Source of the DNA: Streptomyces sp. PsTaAH-137
GTDB lineage: Bacteria > Actinomycetota > Actinomycetes > Streptomycetales > Streptomycetaceae
DNA length: 64,000 nucleotides
NCBI RefSeq assembly: GCF_003259365.1
Contig: NZ_QLLY01000017.1
Coordinates: 62,001-126,000 of the forward strand
Direction: 5' to 3'
Position 1 is the first letter of the stretch. Every line of letters begins with the position of its first letter. A program made the position numbers and the translations under genes. Under the pieces are notes generated by a model. The model saw only the letters and a program-made list of their open reading frames with translations, was not told the origin of the DNA and did no database searches. Positions 1-8,411 of the stretch are shown one piece after another.

Positions 1-199
1 GCACGCGAACGTCTCGCTCTCCGAGGGCGAGGTGGAGGACTGCCAGATCGAGTGCTGGCTGCACGGCTCCGCGTTCGACCTCCGCACCGGCAAGCCGTCC
101 GGCCTTCCCGCGACGCGCCCCGTCCCCGTTTACCCCGTACAGATCGAAGGGGGCAGCGTCCTCGTTGACGTACGCGCCTCCCTCACCCAGGAGTCCTGA
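1..199 (+). CDS. Rieske-type [2Fe-2S] ferredoxin of the suf operon (3' end only)
   Basis: The reading frame is open from base 2 to the TGA at 197-199, giving about 65 residues of a protein whose start lies left of the window. It carries the second half of a Rieske cluster motif (C-W-L-H-G, Cys and His ligands) followed by the usual PV-x-VYPVQ-type strand. In actinobacterial suf operons a small non-haem Rieske ferredoxin sits between sufD and sufC, and this one is 7 bp before sufC, so it most likely feeds electrons to Fe-S cluster assembly. The first C-x-H ligand pair is outside the window and cannot be checked. Confidence 0.85.
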   Translation, partial: HANVSLSEGEVEDCQIECWLHGSAFDLRTGKPSGLPATRPVPVYPVQIEGGSVLVDVRASLTQES

Positions 200-206
200 G
201 GCACCC

Positions 207-971
207 ATGGCAACGCTTGAAATCAAGGACCTGCACGTCACCGTCGAGGCGGACAACGCCACGAAGGAGATCCTCAAGGGCGTCGACCTGACCGTGAAGC
301 AGGGCGAGACGCACGCCATCATGGGCCCGAACGGCTCCGGCAAGTCGACTCTCGCCTACTCGCTGGCGGGTCACCCCAAGTACACGATCACCTCCGGCAC
401 CGTCACGCTCGACGGCGAGGACGTCCTGGAGATGTCCGTCGACGAGCGCGCCCGCGCCGGCCTCTTCCTCGCCATGCAGTACCCGGTCGAGGTCCCCGGC
501 GTCTCCGTCTCCAACTTCCTGCGCACCTCGGCCACGGCCGTGCGCGGCGAGGCCCCCAAGCTGCGCACCTGGGTGAAGGAGGTCAAGGAGGCCATGGAGA
601 AGCTCTCCATGGACCCGTCCTTCGCCGAGCGCAACGTGAACGAGGGCTTCTCCGGCGGTGAGAAGAAGCGCCACGAGATCCTCCAGCTGGAGCTCCTCAA
701 GCCGAAGATCGCGATCCTCGACGAGACCGACTCCGGCCTGGACGTCGACGCGCTGCGCATCGTCTCCGAGGGCATCAACCGCGTCCGTGAGAACGGCGAG
801 GTCGGCACCCTCCTGGTGACCCACTACACGCGCATCCTGCGCTACATCAAGCCCGACTTCGTGCACGTGTTCGCGAACGGCCGCATCGTCGAGTCCGGCG
901 GCGCCGAGCTCGCCGACCAGCTCGAGGCCGAGGGCTACGACAAGTACGTGAAGGGTGGCGTATCCGCGTGA
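207..971 (+). CDS. sufC: Fe-S cluster assembly ATPase SufC
   Basis: ABC-type ATPase of 254 residues that powers the cytosolic SufBCD Fe-S scaffold complex. Walker A (GPNGSGKST) is at residues 40-48, the ABC signature SGGEKKR at 149-155, Walker B AILDETDSGLD at 169-179 and the switch His at about 206. There are no membrane segments, as expected for SufC. The ATG at 207 was preferred over upstream in-frame starts because it directly follows the ferredoxin stop with a TGAGG ribosome site and gives the family's usual N-terminus (MATLEIKDLHV). Its last bases overlap the GTG start of sufS, so the two are translationally coupled. Confidence 0.97.
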   Translation: MATLEIKDLHVTVEADNATKEILKGVDLTVKQGETHAIMGPNGSGKSTLAYSLAGHPKYTITSGTVTLDGEDVLEMSVDERARAGLFLAMQYPVEVPGVSVSNFLRTSATAVRGEAPKLRTWVKEVKEAMEKLSMDPSFAERNVNEGFSGGEKKRHEILQLELLKPKIAILDETDSGLDVDALRIVSEGINRVRENGEVGTLLVTHYTRILRYIKPDFVHVFANGRIVESGGAELADQLEAEGYDKYVKGGVSA

Positions 972-2224
972 CACAGCTGCCGGGCCTCCTCGACACCGAG
1001 GCGATCCGCAAGGACTTCCCGATCCTCGACCGGGTGCTCCACGACGGCAAGAAGCTCGTGTACCTGGACAACGCGGCGACCTCGCAGACGCCGCGCCAGG
1101 TGCTCGACGTCCTGAACGAGTACTACGAGCAGCACAACGCCAACGTCCACCGTGGCGTGCACGTGCTGGCCGAGGAGGCCACGGCGCTGTACGAGGGCGC
1201 GCGCGACAAGGTCGCGTCGTTCATCAACGCGCCGAGCCGCGACGAGGTCATCTTCACGAAGAACGCCTCGGAGTCGCTCAACCTCGTCGCCAACATGCTC
1301 GGCTGGGCCGACGAGCCGTACAAGGTCGACCACGAGACCGAGATCGTCATCACGGAGATGGAGCACCACTCCAACATCGTTCCGTGGCAGCTGCTCTCGC
1401 AGCGCACCGGCGCGAAGCTGAAGTGGTTCGGCCTCACCGACGACGGCCGCCTCGATCTGAGCAACATCAACGAGGTCATCACCGAGCAGACGAAGATCGT
1501 CTCCTTCGTCCTCGTGTCGAACATCCTGGGCACCCACAACCCGGTCGAGGCCATCGTGCGCCGCGCCCAGGAGGTCGGCGCCCTGGTCCTGATCGACGCC
1601 TCGCAGGCCGCCCCGCACATGCCGCTCGACGTGCAGGCGCTGCAGGCCGACTTCGTGGCCTTCACCGGCCACAAGATGTGCGGCCCGACCGGCATCGGCG
1701 TGCTCTGGGGCCGTCAGGAGCTCCTGGAGGATCTGCCGCCGTTCCTCGGTGGCGGCGAGATGATCGAGACCGTCTCGATGAACTCCTCCACCTACGCTCC
1801 CGCGCCGCACAAGTTCGAGGCGGGTACGCCGCCGATCTCGCAGGCCATCGGCCTCGGGGCGGCGATCGACTACCTGAACGCGATCGGCATGGAGAACGTC
1901 CTGCGGCACGAGCAGGCGCTCACCGAGTACGCCGTGAAGAAGCTCCAGGACGTCCCGGACCTCAAGATCATCGGCCCGGCCACGGCCGAGGACCGGGGCG
2001 CCGCGATCTCCTTCACGCTCGGCGACATCCACCCGCACGACGTGGGCCAGGTCCTCGACGAGCAGGGCATCGCGGTCCGCGTCGGCCACCACTGCGCGCG
2101 CCCCGTCTGCCTGCGGTACGGAATTCCTGCGACCACGCGAGCGTCGTTCTATCTGTACTCCACGCCCGGCGAGATCGATGCGCTGGTCGACGGCCTGGAG
2201 CACGTACGGAACTTCTTCGGGTAG
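968..2224 (+). CDS. sufS: Cysteine desulfurase SufS
   Basis: PLP-dependent class V aminotransferase-fold enzyme of 418 residues that takes sulfur from cysteine and passes it to SufU. The PLP Lys is K236 in FTGHKMCGPTG, and the active-site Cys that carries the persulfide is C376 in RVGHHCARP. The short lobe around this Cys and the length are those of group II (SufS) desulfurases, not IscS. The GTG start lies in a GTGA overlap with the sufC stop. It is followed 12 bp later by sufU, its expected partner. Confidence 0.97.
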   Translation: MTQLPGLLDTEAIRKDFPILDRVLHDGKKLVYLDNAATSQTPRQVLDVLNEYYEQHNANVHRGVHVLAEEATALYEGARDKVASFINAPSRDEVIFTKNASESLNLVANMLGWADEPYKVDHETEIVITEMEHHSNIVPWQLLSQRTGAKLKWFGLTDDGRLDLSNINEVITEQTKIVSFVLVSNILGTHNPVEAIVRRAQEVGALVLIDASQAAPHMPLDVQALQADFVAFTGHKMCGPTGIGVLWGRQELLEDLPPFLGGGEMIETVSMNSSTYAPAPHKFEAGTPPISQAIGLGAAIDYLNAIGMENVLRHEQALTEYAVKKLQDVPDLKIIGPATAEDRGAAISFTLGDIHPHDVGQVLDEQGIAVRVGHHCARPVCLRYGIPATTRASFYLYSTPGEIDALVDGLEHVRNFFG

Positions 2225-2236
2225 AGGGCTGGGACT

Positions 2237-2695
2237 GTGAAGCTGGATTCCATGTACCAGGAAGTCATCCTGGACCACTACAAGCACCCCCACGGGCGTG
2301 GCCTGCGCGACGGCGACGCCGAGGTGCACCACGTCAACCCGACGTGCGGTGACGAGATCACGCTGCGTGTGAAGTACGACGGCGAGACCATCGAGGACGT
2401 CTCGTACGAGGGCCAGGGCTGCTCCATCAGCCAGGCCTCGGCCTCCGTGCTGAACGACCTGCTCGTCGGCAAGGAGCTCACGGACGCGCGGAAGATCCAG
2501 GAGACGTTCCTGGAGCTGATGCAGTCCAAGGGGCAGATCGAGCCGGACGACTCGATGGAGGAGATCCTGGAGGACGCGATCGCGTTCGCCGGAGTCTCCA
2601 AGTACCCGGCCCGAGTCAAGTGCGCGCTGCTCAGCTGGATGGCGTGGAAGGACGCGACGGCCAAGGCTCTCGCGGAGGAGGCGAAGACCGCATGA
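2237..2695 (+). CDS. sufU: Zn-dependent sulfurtransferase/scaffold SufU
   Basis: Protein of 152 residues of the SufU/IscU-like fold that accepts persulfide sulfur from SufS. The three conserved Cys are visible: C37 in PTCGDE, C62 in GQGCSIS and C129 in RVKCALL, with the Asp after the first. The roughly 20-residue insertion between the second and third Cys that marks SufU rather than IscU is present. The GTG at 2237 is chosen because GAGGG at 2225-2229 is well spaced and gives the family N-terminus (MKLDSMYQEVILDHYK); an ATG at 2252 would cut it. Its stop overlaps the next start (ATGA). Confidence 0.95.
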   Translation: MKLDSMYQEVILDHYKHPHGRGLRDGDAEVHHVNPTCGDEITLRVKYDGETIEDVSYEGQGCSISQASASVLNDLLVGKELTDARKIQETFLELMQSKGQIEPDDSMEEILEDAIAFAGVSKYPARVKCALLSWMAWKDATAKALAEEAKTA

Positions 2696-3027
2696 CCGAG
2701 AACGCTGTTGAGATGAAGCCGGCCTCCGAGGAGGAGGTCCGCGAGGCGCTGTACGACGTCGTCGACCCCGAGCTGGGCATCGACGTCGTCAACCTGGGCC
2801 TGATCTACGGCATCCACATCGACGACGCGAACATCGCGACGATCGACATGACGCTGACGTCGGCCGCGTGCCCGCTGACCGACGTCATCGAGGACCAGGC
2901 CAAGTCCGCCACCGACGGCATCGTCAACGAGCTGCGGATCAACTGGGTCTGGATGCCGCCGTGGGGCCCGGACAAGATCACGGACGACGGCCGCGAGCAG
3001 CTGCGCGCGCTGGGCTTCAACGTCTGA
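2692..3027 (+). CDS. sufT: SufT-like metal-sulfur cluster biosynthesis protein (MIP18/DUF59 family)
   Basis: Small acidic protein of 111 residues with the DUF59/MIP18 signature: VDPELGIDVVNLGLIY near residues 25-40, then T-L-T-S-A-A-C-P-L-T with the conserved Cys near 62, and a C-terminal WMPPWGPDKIT stretch. Members act as auxiliary maturation factors for Fe-S proteins in the cytosol. It is the last gene of the suf run, ATGA-coupled to sufU, and is followed by a strong terminator. The in-frame start 72 bp further upstream would lie inside sufU and has no support. Confidence 0.9.
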   Translation: MTENAVEMKPASEEEVREALYDVVDPELGIDVVNLGLIYGIHIDDANIATIDMTLTSAACPLTDVIEDQAKSATDGIVNELRINWVWMPPWGPDKITDDGREQLRALGFNV

Positions 3028-3056
3028 GACCCCGTGTGAGGCACTGTGTGCGTCAC

Positions 3057-3086
3057 GAGCCCCGGCCCCTGCGGCCGGGGCTCTTT
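3057..3086 (+). terminator. Rho-independent terminator of the suf operon
   Basis: Perfect 11-bp GC stem, GAGCCCCGGCC at 3057-3067 with its complement at 3073-3083, a 5-nt loop and a short TTT tail. It lies 30 bp after the stop of the sufT-like gene. Confidence 0.9.
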
Positions 3087-3192
3087 GCCGTTGCCGTCCC
3101 AGCTGTTCCGACGCCGTACTGATGATCGACACCGGGGGTTGGGGTACGCAGCGGAGCCTTCCCGTCGGCATCACGTCGATGAAGGGACCACA

Positions 3193-4572
3193 GTGCCGCA
3201 CACCTCTCGGATCGCGCGCCGCGCGGCCGTCGCCGCCGCGGGCGGACTGCTCACCGTCGCCGTCACCGGCCTCCCGGCCCACGCGGCCGGCACGCCGACG
3301 ATCAAGCTGTCGACCGCCTACCTCTCCGGCGCCGTCGGCGCGAGCGGCGACCCGGCCGTCACCGTGACCGTCGCCCAGAGCGGCACCGACGCCTCCGCCC
3401 TCACCGTGACCGCGTCGGCCAGCAGCAAGACGTCCGTCGCGCAGACCGGCGACGTCACCGTCAGCGGCACCGGCGCGACCCGCACCGTGTCCGTCGCGGC
3501 CCGCGCCCAGGGCTACACCGACCTGACGCTGAAGGTGACCGGCACCGGCGGCGCCACGGCCACCACCAAGCTGCACTACGCGGCCTCCAAGGCCGTGCAG
3601 AACCCGGCCGACACTCGCTACCTGACCGGCTCGTCCGACGCCTCCGCCGCGGTCGACGCGGGCGGCGGCTACGTCATCGTCGCCGACGACGAGTCCAATG
3701 TGCTGCGGCTGTACAACGGCGCGGTCTCCGGCGCTCCCGTCAAGACCTGGGACATGTCGTCCAAGGTCGGCGCGAGCAAGGAGATGGACATCGAGGGCGC
3801 CACCCGCGTCGGCAACCTCATCTACTGGACCGGCTCGCTCGGCAACAACAAGGACGGCGAGTACAAGGCCGACCGCAACACCGTCTTCACCACGACGGTC
3901 AGCGGCTCCGGCGCCACCACCGAGCTGGCCTACGCCCACTCCTACAAGAAGCTGCGCGACCAGCTCGTCGACTGGGACGAGGACAACGACGACCGCTACG
4001 GCTTCAAGGACGCCACCGCCGACGGCCAGGCGCCCAAGCAGATCGACGGGTTCAACGTCGAGGGACTGGAGTTCGCGCCCGGCTCGACGACCACCGCGTA
4101 CGTCGGTTTCCGCGCCCCGCTCGTTCCGCCGGCGAACGGCGGCAAGGCGCTCATCGTGCCCGTCACCAACATGGACAAGGTCGTCGCGAGCGGCTCGACC
4201 CCGGCCTTCGGTACGCCCATCGAGCTGGACCTGGGCGGCCTGTCGATCCGCGACATCCGCAAGAACGCCGCGAACCAGTACCTGATCGTCGCGGGCAGCT
4301 GGGCCGCCGACGACAACTCCGACCCGTACGCGCTCTACCGGTGGGACGGCGTCGCCGGTCACGCGCCGACGAAGGTCCGCGACCTGCCCACCACCGACCC
4401 GGGCGGCTGGGAGGCCGTCGTCTCGGTGCCCGACCTGACGGCCTCCGGCCAGAGCGTCCAGCTGATCACCGACAACGGCGACGCCGACCTGTACGGCGAC
4501 GGCACCGAGGCCAAGGACCTCGACCACGACGAGTGGAAGAAGGCCCGGACCGTCCGGTTCACGGTCTCCTAG
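3193..4572 (+). CDS. Secreted propeller-like protein, DUF3616-type
   Basis: 459 residues starting at a GTG preceded by GAAGGGA (3181-3187). The N-terminus has a twin-arginine-like stretch (RIARRAAVAAAGG), a hydrophobic core and an A-H-A cleavage site near residue 30. Next comes a Thr/Ala-rich beta region (about 33-135), then a domain with repeated acidic motifs: DDESNVLRLYN, MDIEGATRVGNLIYWTGS, NVEGLEFAPG, DIRKNAANQYLIVAG and a C-terminal TDNGDADLYGDGTEAKD that looks calcium-binding. The pattern resembles DUF3616/esterase-like phytase propellers. Catalytic activity is not established. It is a single gene between the suf terminator and a sulfotransferase gene. Confidence 0.7.
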   Translation: MPHTSRIARRAAVAAAGGLLTVAVTGLPAHAAGTPTIKLSTAYLSGAVGASGDPAVTVTVAQSGTDASALTVTASASSKTSVAQTGDVTVSGTGATRTVSVAARAQGYTDLTLKVTGTGGATATTKLHYAASKAVQNPADTRYLTGSSDASAAVDAGGGYVIVADDESNVLRLYNGAVSGAPVKTWDMSSKVGASKEMDIEGATRVGNLIYWTGSLGNNKDGEYKADRNTVFTTTVSGSGATTELAYAHSYKKLRDQLVDWDEDNDDRYGFKDATADGQAPKQIDGFNVEGLEFAPGSTTTAYVGFRAPLVPPANGGKALIVPVTNMDKVVASGSTPAFGTPIELDLGGLSIRDIRKNAANQYLIVAGSWAADDNSDPYALYRWDGVAGHAPTKVRDLPTTDPGGWEAVVSVPDLTASGQSVQLITDNGDADLYGDGTEAKDLDHDEWKKARTVRFTVS

Positions 4573-4672
4573 GGCTGGTCGACAACAGAGAACAGAGCAC
4601 GGAGAACGGGTTCGTACAGGATTCTCAGGCGGCTTCAAGGGTGCGCTCAGCGTCGCGCGTGACGGTGGGCGG

Positions 4673-5665
4673 GTGAGCGTCTGTGATCCTGTGCGACCCC
4701 TGTTCGTCGTGGGCTGCCCCCGTTCGGGCACGACCCTGCTGCAACTGATGCTGCACGCGCATCCGCGGATCGCGCTGCCGCCGGAAACCCGTTTCGTGCT
4801 GCCCGCCTATCAGCGGCGGCTCGCCTTCGGGGACCTGGCGCAGCGCACCAACCGGGCCGCCCTCGCCCGCTGGATCACCGGGCGCGACGAGACCCGTTAC
4901 TTCGAACTGGGCCTCGACGAGGAGCGGGTCATCCGGCAGATCACGGACGGGCCGCCCACGCTCGGCTCGGCGCTCGGGATCGCGCTGCGGGCCTACGCCG
5001 AGCAGCACGGCAAGGTGCGCTGGGGCGACAAGCGGCCCGCCTACGCGCTGCATGTGCCGGAGATCCTGCGGCTCTTCCCCGACGCGCAGTTCGTCCACGT
5101 CGTCCGCGACGGGCGGGACTGCGCCGGGTCGCTGCTGCGGATGCCGTGGTGGCACAGCGGCTTCCACGAGGCCGTCGCCACCTGGGCGCAGGTGATGGAC
5201 GGCGCCGACAAGTGGCGGGCCGGACTCGGTAGCGAACGCTGGTACGAGGTGCGGTTCGAGGACCTCGTCGCCGACCCGGAGACGCAACTGCGCGGCATCT
5301 GCGGCTTCCTGGGCGAGGAGTACGCGCCCGAGATGAGCGAGCCGTACCGGCTGGCGGGCACGGCGGTGCCGGCCCGCAAGACCTGGCACGCGCACACCCG
5401 GGGCGAGCTGGACGTGACCCGGGCCGGCACCTGGCGGACCCGCCTGACGCCCGACCAGATCCGGCTCTGCGACACCGTCCTCGGCGACCGGCTCATCGCC
5501 CACGGCTACCCCCTGGCGGGCGGCGCGCGCCCCGCCCCGGCCGAACTCGCCCGGTACCGCAAGGTCGCCGGACTGCGCCGCGCCGCGTACGCGAAGCGCC
5601 GGATCGTGGACCGGGCGGTGCGGATGCGCGAGCCCAACGAGATCGGCTTCCGGGCCGCCGCCTGA
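4673..5665 (+). CDS. PAPS-dependent sulfotransferase family protein
   Basis: 330 residues. The 5'-phosphosulfate loop PRSGTT is at residues 16-21 immediately after the first strand (LFVVGC), and the 3'-phosphate motif VVRDGRDCAGS is near 143-153; together they define the sulfotransferase fold (Sulfotransfer_1/3). The region around residue 40 (LPPETRFVLP) is typical of bacterial members acting on small molecules or lipids. There is no signal peptide, so it is cytosolic. The acceptor cannot be predicted. The GTG start has only a weak G-rich ribosome site (GGTGGGCGG). It is followed by an unrelated efflux operon. Confidence 0.85.
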   Translation: MSVCDPVRPLFVVGCPRSGTTLLQLMLHAHPRIALPPETRFVLPAYQRRLAFGDLAQRTNRAALARWITGRDETRYFELGLDEERVIRQITDGPPTLGSALGIALRAYAEQHGKVRWGDKRPAYALHVPEILRLFPDAQFVHVVRDGRDCAGSLLRMPWWHSGFHEAVATWAQVMDGADKWRAGLGSERWYEVRFEDLVADPETQLRGICGFLGEEYAPEMSEPYRLAGTAVPARKTWHAHTRGELDVTRAGTWRTRLTPDQIRLCDTVLGDRLIAHGYPLAGGARPAPAELARYRKVAGLRRAAYAKRRIVDRAVRMREPNEIGFRAAA

Positions 5666-5695
5666 ACCATCCCGTTCCTGGGTGCGGCTCTTCTG

Positions 5696-5731
5696 TGTAC
5701 GGGCGTACGCAACGATATGTACCCTTGTACA
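5696..5731 (+). promoter_or_regulatory. Two tandem TGTAC-N4-GTAC operator-like palindromes over the SMR promoter
   Basis: TGTACGGGCGTACG starts at 5696 and TGTACCCTTGTACA spans 5718-5731; their start points are 22 bp apart, about two helix turns. TACCCT at 5720-5725 is a plausible -10 box that would start transcription at or next to the ATG at 5733, so the second palindrome would cover the -10 and the first the -35. The TetR-family gene downstream is the obvious candidate repressor. This is inferred from symmetry and position only. Confidence 0.6.
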
Positions 5732-5732
5732 C

Positions 5733-6053
5733 ATGGGATACGTTCTGCTGGCGGGCGCCATCGCCGCCGAGGTGGCCGCCACCACGGCCATGAAGTACAG
5801 CGAGGGGTTCAGCAGGCTCTGGCCCTCGCTGATCACTGTCTCCGGATACGTGATCGCGTTCGCGCTGCTCGCCCAGACCCTGAAGACCGTGCAGGTCGGC
5901 ACCGCGTACGCGATCTGGGCGGGCGCGGGCACCGCCGTCATCGCCGCGATCGGCATGATCTTCCTCGGTGAGGGGCTGAGCCTGGCCAAGGCCGCGGGCA
6001 TCGTGCTCGTCATCGGCGGCGTCGTGCTGCTCAATCTCGGCGGGGCGCACTGA
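5733..6053 (+). CDS. Small multidrug resistance (SMR) family efflux protein
   Basis: 106-residue integral membrane protein with four hydrophobic helices. The start MGYVLLAGAIAAEVAATTAMK carries the membrane-embedded Glu (E13) shared by all SMR pumps, which couples proton entry to drug export. Later signatures include the GxAYAIWAGxGT loop and a C-terminal GIVLVIGGVVLLNLG helix. No ribosome site precedes the ATG, and the -10-like TACCCT lies 7 bp upstream, so the mRNA is probably leaderless. Its stop overlaps the ATG of the TetR gene by one base, and two palindromes cover its promoter, so it is likely self-regulated through that protein. Confidence 0.93.
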   Translation: MGYVLLAGAIAAEVAATTAMKYSEGFSRLWPSLITVSGYVIAFALLAQTLKTVQVGTAYAIWAGAGTAVIAAIGMIFLGEGLSLAKAAGIVLVIGGVVLLNLGGAH

Positions 6054-6592
6054 TGGCGGCGCGGCGCTACGACCCCGAGCGGCGCCAGCGGATCATCGAC
6101 GCCGCGATCCGGGTCGTCGGGGCCAAGGGGATCGCCGGTCTGAGCCATCGCACCGTCGCCGCCGAGGCCGATGTGCCGCTGGGCTCGACCACGTACCACT
6201 TCACGACCCTCGACGAGCTGATGGTGGCCGCGCTGCGGCAGGCCAACGAGGGCTTCGCCAAGGTCGTCGCCGCGCGCGGCGCCTTCCAGGACCCGAAGCT
6301 CGACCTCGCCGCCGAACTCGCCGGGCTGCTCGGCGAATGGCTCGCCGGGGAGCGCGTCGGCGTCGAGCTGGAGTACGAGCTGTATCTCGCGGCCCTGCGC
6401 CGCCCCGCACTGCGGCCCGTCGCCGCCGAATGGTGCACGGAACTGGCCGACGTCCTGGCCGAGCGCACCGACCCCGTCACCGCGCGGGCCCTCGTCGCAC
6501 TGCTCGACGGCATCTCGCTCCAAGTCCTGCTCACGGACGGCGCGTACGACGCCGAGTACGCCCGCGAGATGCTGTCCCGGCTGATCCCCTGA
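6053..6592 (+). CDS. TetR-family transcriptional regulator of the SMR pump
   Basis: 179 residues with an N-terminal TetR helix-turn-helix at about 10-55: RQRIIDAAIRVVGAKGIAGLSHRTVAAEADVPLGSTTYHF, the closing Y-Y/H-F being characteristic. The C-terminal two-thirds is a helical ligand-binding domain resembling the TetR_C_6 type seen in SMR-linked repressors. Start and stop overlap (TGATG) with the pump gene, so the two are made from one transcript. It probably binds the palindromes at 5696-5731 and lets go when a cationic drug is bound; the ligand is unknown. Confidence 0.92.
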   Translation: MAARRYDPERRQRIIDAAIRVVGAKGIAGLSHRTVAAEADVPLGSTTYHFTTLDELMVAALRQANEGFAKVVAARGAFQDPKLDLAAELAGLLGEWLAGERVGVELEYELYLAALRRPALRPVAAEWCTELADVLAERTDPVTARALVALLDGISLQVLLTDGAYDAEYAREMLSRLIP

Positions 6593-6719
6593 GAATTTCC
6601 TGTGCGGCGTGAACTCTGCCGGGGCCTGCGGGGAACGACGGCTGACACGCCGAGCGGGTCCGGGGGACACGGGGGTGTTCCCGGGGCCGCTCGGGTTCCC
6701 ACGCGCAGACGGAGGATTC

Positions 6720-7326
6720 GTGAGCGGACCACCGGGGGCCCGGCACCGACACCGGGCCCGGCGACGACGGCCTGATCATCGCCAGATCCCTGGAGCAGCC
6801 GGAGCTGTTCGCCCTGCTCTACGACCGGTACGCGCCCGACATCCACCGGTACGCGGCCCGGCGGCTCGGCGAGCAAGCGGCCGACGACATCACCGCCGAC
6901 ACCTTCCTCACCGCGTTCCGGGTGCGCGCCCGCTACGACACGACGCGGGCCGCCGCCCGGCCGTGGCTGTACGGGATCGCCGCGCACCTCATCGGCAAGC
7001 AGCGGCGCAAGGAGGTGCGCGGGCTGCGCGCGCTGGCCAGGACCGGGCACGACCCGGTCGCGGCCGGCTGGGTCGACGACACCGCGGACCGCGTCGCCGA
7101 CCGGGCCCCGCTCGCCGACGCGCTCGCCGCGCTGTCCGCCGCCGACCGGCATGTGCTGCTGCTCGTGGCCTGGGCCGATCTGACGTACCAGGACGTCGCC
7201 GAGGCGCTCGGGATACCCGTCGGGACCGTGCGGTCCCGGCTGAACCGGGCACGCAGGAAGGTACGGGCCGCGCTGGGCGCGGACCCGGCGTTCGTGAGTG
7301 ACATGGCGGAGGTGGCCCGGCCGTGA
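6720..7326 (+). pseudogene. ECF sigma-70 factor gene with an apparent 1-nt insertion near its start
   Basis: The GTG at 6720 has an ideal GGAGG (6711-6715), but its frame diverges from the sigma factor frame. Region 2 (ELFALLYDRYAPDIHRYAARRLGE...DITADTFLTAFR) and region 4 (LSAADRHVLLLVAWADLTYQDVAEALGIPVGTVRSRLNRAR) are read one base later, in a frame with no ATG/GTG/TTG between its upstream stop at 6721 and 6922. Removing one base from the G5C3 run at 6734-6741 joins them into a 201-residue ECF sigma factor. Either this is a sequencing error, a real lesion, or an unusual start such as the CTG near 6772. The stop overlaps the next gene (GTGA). Confidence 0.8.
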
Positions 7327-8291
7327 ACGTGGACGAGATGAAGGACGTACGGGACTTCCGGGCCGGGGCGCCGACGCCCGACCGGGGACGCCTCGCCGAG
7401 GGGCGCGCCCGGCTCACCGCGGCCGCCGGGGGCGGCCGGGTACGCAGGCTCCGGGCCGACTGGCGGTTCGCCGCGGTCGGGGCGGCCGCTGCGCTGACCG
7501 CCGTCGCCGTGCTGGCCGCCAACATCGGCGGGAACGGCGACCGGACCGCGCCCGCGGACACCCGGACGGTACGGGGCTCGGTCGGCGAGGTGATGAACCG
7601 GGCGGCGGACACCATCGAGAAGGCGGACCCGCCCGCCACCCCGCACGCCGGACAGTGGATCTACACGAAGACTCTCTCCCGTGATCCGGGAGGCTGGCCC
7701 AAGAGCAAGGCCGACCCCACACCCGAGGCGAAGGCCCAGGAGTCCTGGACGCTGTACGCGGACCCGCGCTTCGAGAACGGCAAAGAGGGCGACGACCGCT
7801 CGCCGCGCGAACGGCTCCAGTTCCTGAACACGCTGCCGGACGACCCGGACGCCGTGCTCAAGAAGATCCGTGCCTACTACCCCTCGGGCAAGGGGAACCC
7901 CGAGTCCGAGGGCGAGCACGACATGCGCGCGATGAGCGTCGTACTGGAGACCCGGCCCATGCCGCCGAAGGCCCTCGCCAAGCTGTACCGGGCGCTGGCC
8001 GCGGTACCCGGCGCCGAGGTCACCCCGCGTCTCGTGCACGACGCCGCCGGCCGGGACGCCATCGCGGTCGGGCACGACGAGAAGGGGCAGAAGGTCCGCC
8101 GCGAGATCCTGATCGACCCGCGCACCTACCAGTACCTAGGGGACCGATGGCTGATCGTCAAGGACTACAAGGAGTCCTTCGCCTTCGGGGGCGACGACAC
8201 CCCCGACCGGCCGTGGAAGGCCGGCGACATCATGTTCCAGACGGCGCTCCTGGACACGGCCGTCGTGGACCACAAGGGGGACCGCCCCTGA
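7323..8291 (+). CDS. Membrane-anchored partner of the ECF sigma factor (CU044_5270-like)
   Basis: 322 residues, GTGA-coupled to the sigma gene. The N-terminal 45 residues are cytoplasmic and charged (MNVDEMKDVRDFRAG...), followed by one membrane segment at about 50-68 (FAAVGAAAALTAVAVLAANIGG) and a large exported domain with WIYTKTLSRDPGGW, several Arg/Asp-rich strands and YQYLGDRWLIVKDY. This layout is that of the Streptomyces CU044_5270 family routinely found after SigE/ECF genes. It may act as an anti-sigma factor or as the envelope sensor. No zinc-binding HxxxCxxC motif is present, so it is not a ZAS anti-sigma factor. Confidence 0.75.
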   Translation: MNVDEMKDVRDFRAGAPTPDRGRLAEGRARLTAAAGGGRVRRLRADWRFAAVGAAAALTAVAVLAANIGGNGDRTAPADTRTVRGSVGEVMNRAADTIEKADPPATPHAGQWIYTKTLSRDPGGWPKSKADPTPEAKAQESWTLYADPRFENGKEGDDRSPRERLQFLNTLPDDPDAVLKKIRAYYPSGKGNPESEGEHDMRAMSVVLETRPMPPKALAKLYRALAAVPGAEVTPRLVHDAAGRDAIAVGHDEKGQKVRREILIDPRTYQYLGDRWLIVKDYKESFAFGGDDTPDRPWKAGDIMFQTALLDTAVVDHKGDRP

Positions 8292-8330
8292 CCGCCCTGA
8301 CCTGCCGCGACCGACGCGCCCTGTGACGAC

Positions 8331-8367
8331 GGGGGCGGCGCCGCCCGGCACCTGAGACGCCGCCCCC
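8331..8367 (+). terminator. Hairpin between the sigma partner gene and dapD
   Basis: GGGGGCGGCG at 8331-8340 pairs perfectly with CGCCGCCCCC at 8358-8367 across a 17-nt loop. There is no T run, as is common for Streptomyces terminators. Confidence 0.55.
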
Positions 8368-8397
8368 GCTGGTTCGCCCGAACAGGGGCCCGACGAT

Positions 8398-8411
8398 TAG
8401 GTTGGGCCCCA
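8398..8411 (+). promoter_or_regulatory. Predicted -10 box of a leaderless dapD transcript
   Basis: TAGGTT at 8398-8403 fits the Streptomyces -10 consensus (TAGRRT-like) and would place the start point 7-8 bp later, at the ATG (8411). No ribosome binding site lies between them, which supports a leaderless mRNA. Confidence 0.55.
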
